The position numbers were made by a program, and so were the translations under genes. DNA of 47,868 bases from Bacteroidaceae bacterium (GTDB taxonomy: Bacteria > Bacteroidota > Bacteroidia > Bacteroidales > Bacteroidaceae): the NCBI GenBank assembly GCA_017483665.1, contig JAFUVM010000027.1:1-47868 (forward strand), written 5' to 3'. Numbering within the stretch: the stretch's first letter is position 1; each line of letters starts with the position of its first letter. The notes under the pieces are model-generated. The model saw only the letters and a program-made list of their open reading frames with translations, did no database searches and was not told where the DNA came from. Of the stretch, positions 16,335 to 24,647 are shown piece by piece.

Positions 16335-16365
16335 CAAAGGTAGGTCTTTTCTTTCTTTCTGCCAA
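16335..16365 (-). promoter_or_regulatory. Promoter of the aromatic amino acid operon
   Basis: Minus-strand TTG (16363-16365), 20 bases, TACCTTTG (16335-16342). Transcription would begin near 16325-16330, only 10-16 bases before the leader peptide ATG. It lies between the transporter stop and the leader. Confidence 0.85.
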
Positions 16366-16415
16366 GGAAATGCCAGATTATTTTGCTTTTTTCTGCAAAA
16401 AACTGCGTGTGACGG

Positions 16416-17384
16416 CTAAATGTCTTTCTCCTGTGCGCCGTCGTGCCGTGCTTTTCTGTACAGTTGCCAGGAGTTGTAGACGTTGTGCCAGATGCTGTAG
16501 AAGCCGCCGGCCAGAGCCGTGAGCGGATGCAGGAAGGTGTAGCCCACCCAGATGGCAAGGATGGTGTTCTTCTGTCCGCACGCCTGGGCCGCGCTGATGT
16601 CGTCGCCGTAATGCCGCCCCGCCATTCGGCCTGCGGCAAATTGTACGGCACAGGCCACGACAGAGCCCAACGCAATGACGAGGCACGCCGAGAGCGTCAC
16701 GTCGGCATGCACGATGATGCGGGTGGTGACGGCGATGGCCAGCGAGAGCGACACCGTCCAGATGTAGAAGGGCAGGTCGGGGACGGTCGTGAGCACACGC
16801 AGCAGCCCCGGGAAGGCATGCCGGATGAAGAAGGCGACCAACAACGGGAAGATGAGCAACGGAAAGACGCGGCAGACGATGAGGCGGAAGGAGAGCCAGA
16901 AGCTCATGTCCTCCGCAGGGTTGACCAGCGGGATGAGTGCCGGGAAGAGCAGCGCGGCACAGAGGTTGACGAGCAGCGTGTAGGCTGTCAGCGTGCCGGC
17001 GTTGCCGCCCAGCTTCGTCGTGACGACAGCGGCAGCCGTGGCCGTCGGGCACAGGAAACAGAGCATGGCGCTCTGCAGGAGGAGGCGGGCCGTCTCGTCG
17101 TGCATGAACCCGTGCAGCAGGCAGAGGAGCACGGCGGTGCCTGCCTGGAGCAACAGCAGCCAGCCCTGCCAGCCGCGCAGCCGCATGTCGCTGGGACGGA
17201 TGCGGCAGAAGGTGAGCGTCAGCATGCAGAAGATAAGCGCGGGCTGCACGTACGAAATGCTCTCGCGTATCTGCTCCCGCAGCATCGGCGCAAGGGGCAG
17301 ACTGCGGCAGACAAAATAGCCCAGCGCACCCGTCACCATGCTCAGCGGCAGAGCCCAATCCTTGACAAATCTCTTCGCTTTCAT
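16416..17384 (-). CDS. BASS-family (bile acid:sodium symporter-like) transporter
   Basis: A 322-residue inner-membrane protein with about nine to ten hydrophobic segments. Family-like features are CPTATAAAVVTTKLGGN (about 112-128), in the position of the conserved substrate/Na+ region, and AQACGQKNTILAIWVGY near residue 270, which matches the second conserved motif of bile acid:Na+ symporter-like transporters. The natural substrate is unknown; many bacterial members carry organic acids rather than bile acids. A possible -7 element, TAATTTTG, is at 17410-17417. It diverges from the gene at 17522. Confidence 0.8.
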   Translation of the reverse strand: MKAKRFVKDWALPLSMVTGALGYFVCRSLPLAPMLREQIRESISYVQPALIFCMLTLTFCRIRPSDMRLRGWQGWLLLLQAGTAVLLCLLHGFMHDETARLLLQSAMLCFLCPTATAAAVVTTKLGGNAGTLTAYTLLVNLCAALLFPALIPLVNPAEDMSFWLSFRLIVCRVFPLLIFPLLVAFFIRHAFPGLLRVLTTVPDLPFYIWTVSLSLAIAVTTRIIVHADVTLSACLVIALGSVVACAVQFAAGRMAGRHYGDDISAAQACGQKNTILAIWVGYTFLHPLTALAGGFYSIWHNVYNSWQLYRKARHDGAQEKDI

Positions 17385-17521
17385 CCTTCCCGTTCCTCCT
17401 TTCGGCGTGCAAAATTAACCAAAATCTTTCGCATAGCAGGTTTTTGTACCGCTAAAATTTCGCTATCTGCTCCCTTTTTCTTACTTTTGTGGGCGCATTA
17501 ACTGTAACATATCAAAAAGAA

Positions 17522-18055
17522 ATGAATCTTTATATTAGATATTTCGATGACGAGACACTCGTCTATAGTGTAGAAGAAGCCGTCAACTTCCTTTCCTCGC
17601 TGGAGGACGTGGAGGTCAACGAGACAATGGTCGACGAGCTGAAGAAGTTCTGGAGCAGCAGCGTCATGTACCCCAAGCACATTAAGGTGCACGCCCGTTC
17701 CTTTTTCATTGCCATCAAGACAACGGCCGGCACGATGGAGGAATTCAAGGCCAAGGGAGCCAGCCAGAACAAGGTGGAGAAGGCTGCCCAGAAGGAAGCC
17801 CTGGCACAGTACAGCCTGCCGCAGCCCGGGTGGTACAAGGTGAAGATGACCTTCAAGCGCGTCATCTCGCTGCCCGATGTGCAGAAGTGCCACTACGTGG
17901 ACACCGTCTTCGTTGCCAAGGTGAACGCCGAGAGCATACAGGACAGCTACGACAGGGTGGTGAACCACCTGCGCAACCGCCAGGACGTGGACGTGCGCAG
18001 TCAGTTCCCCAGCATCAAAGGCCCGAACTTCGAGTTCGAATACCTGGGAGCCTGA
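17522..18055 (+). CDS. Conserved hypothetical protein
   Basis: A 177-residue cytosolic protein I do not recognise by family. The start is ATG 17522 (MNLYIRYFDDETLVYS), 33 bases below a -7 element TACTTTTG (17482-17489). The first 100 residues are helical and basic. The last 80 (PGWYKVKMTFKRVISLPDV to GPNFEFEYLG) look like a beta-rich domain. It leads a plus-strand group with a GH25 lysozyme and two deoxynucleoside kinases, but this order gives no clear clue to its role. Confidence 0.75.
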   Translation: MNLYIRYFDDETLVYSVEEAVNFLSSLEDVEVNETMVDELKKFWSSSVMYPKHIKVHARSFFIAIKTTAGTMEEFKAKGASQNKVEKAAQKEALAQYSLPQPGWYKVKMTFKRVISLPDVQKCHYVDTVFVAKVNAESIQDSYDRVVNHLRNRQDVDVRSQFPSIKGPNFEFEYLGA

Positions 18056-18108
18056 CGCCCCGCCGGGAGAAGCTTCCAAGAGCGACGGACCATTTTCAAC
18101 TCTCCTCC

Positions 18109-18918
18109 ATGCGGTTCCACGTCACGGTTTTGTTTGTGTTGCTGCTTGCTGTGGCGGCAACGGCATCTGCCGACAAGAAGAAAAAGACGTCGTCGGGGCA
18201 GGTGGAGCCCATCTATGCACTCCCCGAACCGGAGGTCTTGTGGGCAGCCCCGCAGCCGGACAGCCCCCTGCCAGTCCCTCCGGAGCTCCGGCCCCTGATT
18301 CGTCACACCGTGAACAAACAGCAGGGCATCGACGTCTCGCACTATCAGGGATACATCAGATGGGACGAAGTGGCACGCGACGACAAGGTGCAGTTCGTCT
18401 ACATCAAGGCCACAGAGTCCTCCGGCTACGTGGACGACTTCTACCTGCGCAACCTCTATGGGGCCAAGCAGGCCGGCATTCCCGTAGGCGTCTACCACTT
18501 CTTCAGCCCGACGGCCAGCGCCCTGACGCAGCTCGAGAACTTCCGAACGAACGTCGACCCGCGGCAGCAGGACCTCATCCCCGTGGTCGACGTCGAGAAA
18601 CGCGGCAGGGGATCGCTCTCACAGTTCCACGGTCGCCTGCGTGCCTTCCTTGAGGGCGTGGAGCGCATCTACGGCGTCCGCCCCATCATCTACACCGGCG
18701 TCAACTTCTATGCCAAATACCTCGAAGGCAAATTCACGCAGTACCGCTTCATGGTGGCACGCTATGCCGACGAGTTCCCCGGGCTGAGCGAGGACGTACC
18801 CATCGTCCTGTGGCAGTACAGCTGCACGGGCAGCGTGAGCGGCATCAAGGGAGATGTGGACTGCAGCGTCTTCCTCGACAGGTACAGCGTAGCAGACATC
18901 ATGTTAAACAAGAAATGA
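18109..18918 (+). CDS. GH25 lysozyme (N-acetylmuramidase), secreted
   Basis: Hydrolyses the beta-1,4 bond between MurNAc and GlcNAc in peptidoglycan. The 269-residue protein has a signal peptide (MRFHVTVLFVLLLAVAATASA), a Pro-rich linker (about 25-60), and a glycoside hydrolase family 25 domain from about 70. Motifs seen are GIDVSHYQGYIRW, FVYIKATESSGYVD, GVYHFF, and the catalytic Asp-x-Glu in IPVVDVEKRG, with IVLWQYS near the end. ATG 18109 is chosen because it gives the signal peptide. The stop overlaps the next gene's start as ATGA. It may act in cell-wall turnover or against other bacteria. Confidence 0.9.
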   Translation: MRFHVTVLFVLLLAVAATASADKKKKTSSGQVEPIYALPEPEVLWAAPQPDSPLPVPPELRPLIRHTVNKQQGIDVSHYQGYIRWDEVARDDKVQFVYIKATESSGYVDDFYLRNLYGAKQAGIPVGVYHFFSPTASALTQLENFRTNVDPRQQDLIPVVDVEKRGRGSLSQFHGRLRAFLEGVERIYGVRPIIYTGVNFYAKYLEGKFTQYRFMVARYADEFPGLSEDVPIVLWQYSCTGSVSGIKGDVDCSVFLDRYSVADIMLNKK

Positions 18919-19541
18919 GGCACATCGCAATAGCTGGAAACATAGGCAGCGGAAAGACCACGCTGACAGAGATGCTCGCACGGCACTACCATTGGGAGCC
19001 GAAGTACGAGCAGGTGACCTTCAACCCCTATCTGGAGGATTACTATCGCGACATCGAGCGATGGTCGTTTCCCATGGAGGTGTTCTTCCTCAAGGAACGC
19101 TTTCGCGACATCATGGAGATGCAGAAGAGCGGCAAGGACACCATCCAGGACCGCAGCATCTACGAGGGTGTGTACGTCTTCGTGGCCAACAACAAACGCA
19201 TGGGGCACCTCAGCGACCGCGACTTCGACACCTACATGGAGCTCTTCGGACACATGACGGACATCGTGCGCTACCCCGACCTGATGATTTACCTGCGTGC
19301 CAGCATCCCGCACCTCGTGGCCAACATCCAAAAGCGAGGCCGCGACTACGAGCAGGCCATACAGCTCGAATATCTGCGCGGACTGAACGAACTCTACGAG
19401 GACTTCATCTACAACAAGTACAAGGGTCGGGTGCTGACCATTGAGGTGGACGGCATCGACTACCAGCACAATCCGAAAGACTTCAAGGACATAACCGACA
19501 AGATAGACAGCCTTCTGTACGGCATGTTCCCGCTCTCTTAA
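18915..19541 (+). CDS. Deoxynucleoside kinase 1
   Basis: Phosphorylates deoxynucleosides to their 5'-monophosphates for salvage. The 208-residue protein has the P-loop GNIGSGKTT at 7-15, the DRS motif in QDRSIYEGVYVF, and the Arg-rich lid KRGRDYEQ. It belongs to the dCK/dGK/TK2-like family, and which base it prefers cannot be read from the sequence. The start ATG overlaps the GH25 stop by 4 bases. The next gene is a paralogue, close to half identical by eye. Confidence 0.9.
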   Translation: MRHIAIAGNIGSGKTTLTEMLARHYHWEPKYEQVTFNPYLEDYYRDIERWSFPMEVFFLKERFRDIMEMQKSGKDTIQDRSIYEGVYVFVANNKRMGHLSDRDFDTYMELFGHMTDIVRYPDLMIYLRASIPHLVANIQKRGRDYEQAIQLEYLRGLNELYEDFIYNKYKGRVLTIEVDGIDYQHNPKDFKDITDKIDSLLYGMFPLS

Positions 19542-19637
19542 ATGAAGAATGAAGAGTGAAGAATTTGCTGCCGCCCTTAGCTTTGGATGACAAATCGTAA
19601 ACCATTTTCCATCGTAAATAAATTGTAAATTAGGATT
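19542..19637. repeat. Short-word spacer between the two kinase genes
   Basis: The 96-bp gap holds ATGAAGA/GTGAAGA words at its start and ATCGTAAA, AATTGTAAAT words at its end. The latter are shared with the spacer at 29312-29345. There is no clear stem-loop or promoter, so the second kinase is probably read from the same transcript. Confidence 0.45.
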
Positions 19638-20258
19638 ATGCACATCGCTATTGCCGGAAACATAGGGTGTGGCAAGACCACCCTGACAAAGTTGCTCGTC
19701 AAGCGCTACGGCTGGACACCGCGCTTCGAGCCTGTTGAGACAAATCCCTATCTCGATGACTTCTATCAGGACATGAATCGCTGGAGCTTCAACCTGCAGG
19801 TCTACTTCCTGAACAAGCGTTTCCGCGATGTCGTCGAGATATCAAAGAGCACGGACACCATCATCCAGGACCGCACCATCTTCGAGGACGCACGCATCTT
19901 CGCCCCGAACCTCCATGCACAGGGCTACATGAGCGACCGCGACTTTAAGAACTACACGGACCTCTTCGACCTGATGATGTCGCTCGTTGGGCTGCCCGAC
20001 CTGCTCATCTACATCCGCAGCACCATCCCCAACCTCATCGCCCAGATCAGCAAGCGCGGCCGCGAGTACGAGCAAAGCATCCGCATCGACTACCTCACCG
20101 GCTTGAACGAGCGCTACGAGGAATGGATAAAGAACTATCCCGGCAAACTCCTCATCGTGGATGGCGACACGCTGAAGTTCGAATCGAATGTGGCCGACTT
20201 CCAGCGCATCACAGAGCAAATCGACGCCAAGCTCTACGGCCTATTCCCGGAAGAGTAG
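19638..20258 (+). CDS. Deoxynucleoside kinase 2
   Basis: A 206-residue paralogue of the preceding kinase with P-loop GNIGCGKTT at 6-14, QDRTIFEDARIF and the lid SKRGREYEQ. Differences from its neighbour cluster in the base-binding region between residues 70 and 110 (VANNKRMGHL against APNLHAQGYM), which fits different base preferences such as a dAK/dGK split. It follows a 96-bp repeat-rich spacer and is probably in the same operon. Confidence 0.9.
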   Translation: MHIAIAGNIGCGKTTLTKLLVKRYGWTPRFEPVETNPYLDDFYQDMNRWSFNLQVYFLNKRFRDVVEISKSTDTIIQDRTIFEDARIFAPNLHAQGYMSDRDFKNYTDLFDLMMSLVGLPDLLIYIRSTIPNLIAQISKRGREYEQSIRIDYLTGLNERYEEWIKNYPGKLLIVDGDTLKFESNVADFQRITEQIDAKLYGLFPEE

Positions 20259-20337
20259 CAGCCGACGTTTGCTGCAATTGGAGATAACAGAACAGAGAAA
20301 GATTCATATATCATTTTATCAGTAACAGAGTGACGCT

Positions 20338-22668
20338 ATGAGACGTATATTCCTTTTCCCCATCCTGTTCGTCTGCCTCGCTGCTATGGCCGACGACAAG
20401 CAGAGCCCGATGGGTGCCAATGTGCTGCCGCAGTGGGCTATCGGCGGTTTCACGCGGCCTGAAGGCAAAAACCCGATGGTGAGCCCCCTCACAGACAATC
20501 TCTTCTACTGCCCCATGAAGAAGGCACAGGTCAAGTGGGAATGTGCCGACACGTTCAACCCTGCCGCCGTGGAGAAGGATGGCAAGGTCTGTGTGCTCTA
20601 CCGCGCCGAGGACGACCCGGATGTGGGCATTGGCAAACGCACCTCGCGCATCGGTCTGGTGGAGAGTGCCGACGGCATCACGATAGACTACCGCTCGCCG
20701 TCGCCCGTCATGTACCCCGACCAGTCGGCCGTCTCGAAGGAATACGAATGGCCGGGCGGCACGGAGGACCCGCGTGTAGTGGAGGCCGAAGTGGACGGCA
20801 AGCCGCTCTACGTGATGACCTTCACATCGTGGAACCGTTCCGTTGCCCGTCTGAGCGTGGCCACCAGTCGCGACCTGCGGACGTGGACGCACCACGGCCC
20901 TTGTTTCCGCACGGCATACGACGGCAAGTTCGCCAATATGTTCTGCAAGTCGGGGTCCATCGTGACAGAGGTGAAAGACGGACGCCTGCAGGCCACGAAG
21001 ATAATGGTCGGCGGCGAGGAGAAGTACTTCATGTACTGGGGCGAGAGCTGGGTGTGCGGCGCAACGAGCGACGACCTCATCACCTGGACGCCCATCGTGG
21101 ACGCAAACAAGGAACTGCTCTATCTGGTGAAGCCCCGCAAGGGATTCTTCGACAGTCTGCTCACCGAGTGCGGCCCTCCGGCAGTCCGTACGGCAGACGG
21201 CATCGTGCTTATCTACAACGGCAAGAACGCCAGCGGCAATAATGGCGACGGCTGTTATGCCGCCAACACTTATGCGGCAGGGCAGATGCTCTTCGACAGA
21301 GAGAATCCGCTCGTGCTCCTCGACCGCCTCGACAAACCCTTCTTCCGGCCGATGGACGCCTTCGAGAAGAGCGGACAGTATGCGGCCGGCACGGTCTTTA
21401 CCGAGGGGCTTGTCTACCATCAGGGCAAATGGTTCCTCTACTACGGCTGTGCCGATTCGTTCGTCGGCGTGGCAGTCTGCGACCCTGCAACAGCCCTCCA
21501 CGAAGGCGACCCTGTCCTCAGCGTGCAGGTGCCAGAGGGTGTCGTCAGTCAGCAGACAGGTATCGGCACGGGCAAGGTGCGTTGCTTCGTCAACTCCTGC
21601 AGCGGCTATGCTGCCGAGGGCGAACGTCCGGCCAACATGCTCATGAGCTACATCTACCCGGGCCGCAAGTGGTGCGACACGAGCACCGAGCAGCCCTGGC
21701 TCATCCTGGAGTTCACGGGCATCTACGAAGTGGACCGCCTCGTCTTCCGCGACGTGGGGAAACGCGAGGCAAACTGCGGCAATGTGCCTGAGTACTGGGT
21801 GTATGGCCGCATGAAGACGAACGAGGACTGGACGCTGCTGGCACATGAGAACGGTGTGGAAGGCAAGGACGAGAAGGACATCAGCTTCCCGGCTACCGAG
21901 GTGCGCTACCTGAAGCTCGTCTTCCGGCGCGGCATACGTCCCAGCGGCGTAGCCGACAATGCCATCCGCCTCTACGGGTGCGACGTCTATGGTCGCCTCG
22001 TGAACGAACTGACCCGCACGGACGACAACGTCAGCATCGGCAAGACCATCCTTGCGGCCTACGATGCACCCGATGCCGCCTGCAGCGCCATGAACCTGCT
22101 CACCGGACTGCCTGCTGCCGAACGGCCCTGGCGACCTTCGACACCCGTTCAGGGTTCAGACCCGTACCGTTACGTCATCGTCGACCTGGAACAGACATAC
22201 GACATCCGTCGCCTGCTGCTTTGGGATGCCAAAAGCATCGACGGCGAGGCCACCAACATGAATGCCTATCAGTGCCTCGTCAGTCCTGAGCAACCGGACC
22301 TCAGCCTTATCACCAAAGGCGGAGATGCCAACACCTGCTGGACACAAGTGGCCGACAAGAAGAATGCCGGCAGCATCAGCAAGAAGACACTCACCCTCAC
22401 ATCGCCCGTCCGCGGACGCTATGTCAAGCTGGTCTTTCCGCGCACCTCCGCCAGCATGAACAATGTGGAGCAGCCCGCACTCTATGCCCTGCATGTCTAT
22501 GGCAAGGCTGTGGACGACGGGGACGGCATCAGCCAGATGAAAACCGGGAAGTTGAGCGTTGACAATGGCGTCTATGACCTCAGCGGCCGCAAGGTCGGTC
22601 GTGGCAACGCTTACGGTTTCCCAAAAGGGCTGTACATAAAGTCCGGACGCAAAGTGGCAGTCAGGTAG
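20338..22668 (+). CDS. Secreted GH130-like enzyme with C-terminal discoidin-type domains
   Basis: A 776-residue protein with a signal peptide (to about A16). Residues about 25-420 fit the five-bladed GH130 fold (mannoside phosphorylases and beta-1,2-mannosidases), with FNPAAV at 73-78, GGTEDPRVV at 140-148 (D144 in the position of the catalytic acid), ECGPPAV and YYGCADSFVGVAV. Two F5/8 type C-like domains follow (about 430-555 and 570-735; YPGRKWCDTSTEQPWLILEF opens the first). The C terminus, YDLSGRKVGRG then GLYIKSGRKVAVR, is a short secretion-type tail. Export suggests hydrolysis of mannosides outside the cytosol rather than cytosolic phosphorolysis. The substrate is not shown. Confidence 0.82.
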   Translation: MRRIFLFPILFVCLAAMADDKQSPMGANVLPQWAIGGFTRPEGKNPMVSPLTDNLFYCPMKKAQVKWECADTFNPAAVEKDGKVCVLYRAEDDPDVGIGKRTSRIGLVESADGITIDYRSPSPVMYPDQSAVSKEYEWPGGTEDPRVVEAEVDGKPLYVMTFTSWNRSVARLSVATSRDLRTWTHHGPCFRTAYDGKFANMFCKSGSIVTEVKDGRLQATKIMVGGEEKYFMYWGESWVCGATSDDLITWTPIVDANKELLYLVKPRKGFFDSLLTECGPPAVRTADGIVLIYNGKNASGNNGDGCYAANTYAAGQMLFDRENPLVLLDRLDKPFFRPMDAFEKSGQYAAGTVFTEGLVYHQGKWFLYYGCADSFVGVAVCDPATALHEGDPVLSVQVPEGVVSQQTGIGTGKVRCFVNSCSGYAAEGERPANMLMSYIYPGRKWCDTSTEQPWLILEFTGIYEVDRLVFRDVGKREANCGNVPEYWVYGRMKTNEDWTLLAHENGVEGKDEKDISFPATEVRYLKLVFRRGIRPSGVADNAIRLYGCDVYGRLVNELTRTDDNVSIGKTILAAYDAPDAACSAMNLLTGLPAAERPWRPSTPVQGSDPYRYVIVDLEQTYDIRRLLLWDAKSIDGEATNMNAYQCLVSPEQPDLSLITKGGDANTCWTQVADKKNAGSISKKTLTLTSPVRGRYVKLVFPRTSASMNNVEQPALYALHVYGKAVDDGDGISQMKTGKLSVDNGVYDLSGRKVGRGNAYGFPKGLYIKSGRKVAVR

Positions 22669-22685
22669 AAGCTCCGTGCCGCTAC

Positions 22686-22771
22686 AAAATAAGCGCCCTG
22701 CGCTTCTGAAATAAGCACGAGGCGCTTCCGAGATAAGCGCAGGGCGCTTCCGGCAGAAGAGCGTGGCGCGA
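22686..22771. repeat. 22-bp palindromic repeat array C (inverted)
   Basis: About four units reading aaataagcgccctgcgcttc plus a two-base end, the reverse complement of the unit in arrays D and E. It lies just after the GH130-like gene, between convergent genes. Confidence 0.85.
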
Positions 22772-22800
22772 TGCACAAAAGAGGATGTGCCAAAACTAAA

Positions 22801-22882
22801 AACAACGGATTCCACGAATTCCACGGATTGGCTTATTTGCTATCAGCATTGCCTGAATCCGTGAAATCTGTGGAATTCGTTG
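22801..22882. repeat. Inverted GAATTCCAC word element
   Basis: Arms 22801-22829 and 22854-22882 are imperfect inverted copies about 28 bp long built on the 9-bp word GAATTCCAC, with a 24-base core. It lies between the convergent GH130-like and porin genes, where it could end transcription from both sides. A related element is at 32521-32612. Confidence 0.75.
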
Positions 22883-22964
22883 TCTTATTATACTGTTTGT
22901 GTTTAGATGTACCCCTTGTCGTATGTGTATTGTGGAACGGCCCAATGGGTTGTTGCCGCGTTGG

Positions 22965-24581
22965 TCAGAACTTGAAGCCCAGCGTGCAGGTGATGGCGTG
23001 GCGCGTCAGGTTCACGTCCACCGGGTCGATGGTTCTGTCGGCAAGGTTTGTCCCATTCAGTGCATCGTGCCGCAGGAAAACAGGGTCGCCAGTTTCGCTA
23101 TTAGTGAAGTTTGTGTCGAAAGCGTAGAAGTCAGCAAACTGGTTGCGGAGCTTGTAGGCAAGGTCAATATAGAAGCTCTTTGCGCGATAGCCAACACCAA
23201 GTGTCAGAATGTTGGTAGCTCCCATGCGCATATAGCTGGTGGTCGTGGAGTAGTCGATTGCTGTCTTCTGAAGATTGTGTTCCTTGATGTTCTCGTAATC
23301 AATTTGGTATTGGTCGAAGCTGACATTCTTTTCGTAAGCTGATGTGCTCAGATTGTAGCCCAAACGGAAAGCAAGGTTTTTTGTGGCATTCCACTCCATT
23401 CCTGCACGCAGGGTATGGACGCCGCGCAGGGTATGACGGGTATGGTTATTCATTGCCACATCCTTGTAGCTGCTTGTGTTGATGTCGTAGGGGTAGTAGT
23501 TATCATCGTTGGGATATCCCATCCGGATACCGGCGTAGGCTGCATATTCGTAGTCAATGTCCCATGCAAAGCTCGTACCTACCGTGCTGCCGATGCTGGC
23601 GCGAACCTTCCAGGGTGAACTGAGCTTAAACTTCAGGTAGCTTTCCCATCCATTGTCCACATTGTTTGAATAGTCAAATAGCGTGCTGTTCCTGAGTCTG
23701 TACCAAGTCGGTGTCTCAACAACAAGGCCGAAGCGGAAGGGACTATTCTCAATTGGGCGAATGATGGTTCCAAGCTTGACATTCACTCCGGTACCCGTAA
23801 TCTTGTAATCGTTGCTCAGGTCGTAGTTGGGGCCGCTGCCATCCATGAAGTTCTCCATGTAATAGCTCCATCCGCGATACCGCATATTATCCACTCCAAT
23901 CGTAAGGCCAAGGAATGCCCGGTCGTTAATGTTGGTGCTGAGGTTGAAGTCGAAAGATTGAACCGAACCCTCGCTGTGATGTTTGTAGATATAGCTTGAG
24001 GATGAGAAATCGTTGTATAAATCTCCATTACCATCTCTTTTGAAGAATATCCGGTCTTCCCCTCTCTGTTCGGCATCGTAATCGTATTGCATAGCCAATC
24101 CCACATGATTATTCTGCCAATTGTCATCCCACTCTGTAAGCTCTGCCAACTGGTCCATCTGACTTAGTCCTCCCAGGTTGTTGTTGGCATAGAAGTTGTG
24201 GTTGAAGTTTATCTTCTTCTGATAGTTGAAGGAGAAGTTGACGTAGGGGCAGGACTCGCTGCCGGTCGGTATGTTGTAGACGAAGCCGGCCTGGTCGACG
24301 GTTCCTTTGCCACGGTTCTCCTCTGCGATGGACGACTTGCCCCACAGACCGCCGAAGGTAAAGGCGATGTCGTTCTTGCGGTACAGGCCGATGCCTGCAG
24401 GGTTCCAACTGATGACGCTGATGTCTGCGCCGAGAGCGCCGAGAGCGCCGCCCATGCCGACGTAGCGAGCTGTGCCGATGACGTCGCTGGAGTTGTTCGT
24501 GATGCGTTCGTTCATGTAGGTGTCCTGTGCCTGTGCCGTCAGAGCAGCTGCAAGGAATGGAAGGATGATATAGCGTTTCAT
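22965..24581 (-). CDS. OmpP1/FadL-family outer-membrane porin
   Basis: A 538-residue outer-membrane beta-barrel protein with a signal peptide ending at AQAQD. The family's N-terminal region is clear: GTARYVGMGGALGALGADIS followed by NPAGIGLYRKNDIAFT, the hatch segment of FadL/TodX transporters, which carry hydrophobic compounds. The rest alternates aromatic strands and loops and ends in TLGFKF with a terminal Phe, as in barrel proteins. The substrate is unknown. It is probably co-transcribed with the Gly/Arg/Ser-rich protein gene 66 bp upstream. Confidence 0.9.
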   Translation of the reverse strand: MKRYIILPFLAAALTAQAQDTYMNERITNNSSDVIGTARYVGMGGALGALGADISVISWNPAGIGLYRKNDIAFTFGGLWGKSSIAEENRGKGTVDQAGFVYNIPTGSESCPYVNFSFNYQKKINFNHNFYANNNLGGLSQMDQLAELTEWDDNWQNNHVGLAMQYDYDAEQRGEDRIFFKRDGNGDLYNDFSSSSYIYKHHSEGSVQSFDFNLSTNINDRAFLGLTIGVDNMRYRGWSYYMENFMDGSGPNYDLSNDYKITGTGVNVKLGTIIRPIENSPFRFGLVVETPTWYRLRNSTLFDYSNNVDNGWESYLKFKLSSPWKVRASIGSTVGTSFAWDIDYEYAAYAGIRMGYPNDDNYYPYDINTSSYKDVAMNNHTRHTLRGVHTLRAGMEWNATKNLAFRLGYNLSTSAYEKNVSFDQYQIDYENIKEHNLQKTAIDYSTTTSYMRMGATNILTLGVGYRAKSFYIDLAYKLRNQFADFYAFDTNFTNSETGDPVFLRHDALNGTNLADRTIDPVDVNLTRHAITCTLGFKF

Positions 24582-24647
24582 AGCTTTATTAAGTCAGTGT
24601 CGTAAATTAATCGTTCATGAATCAGGGAAGTCTTATCTGCGTCCGTC

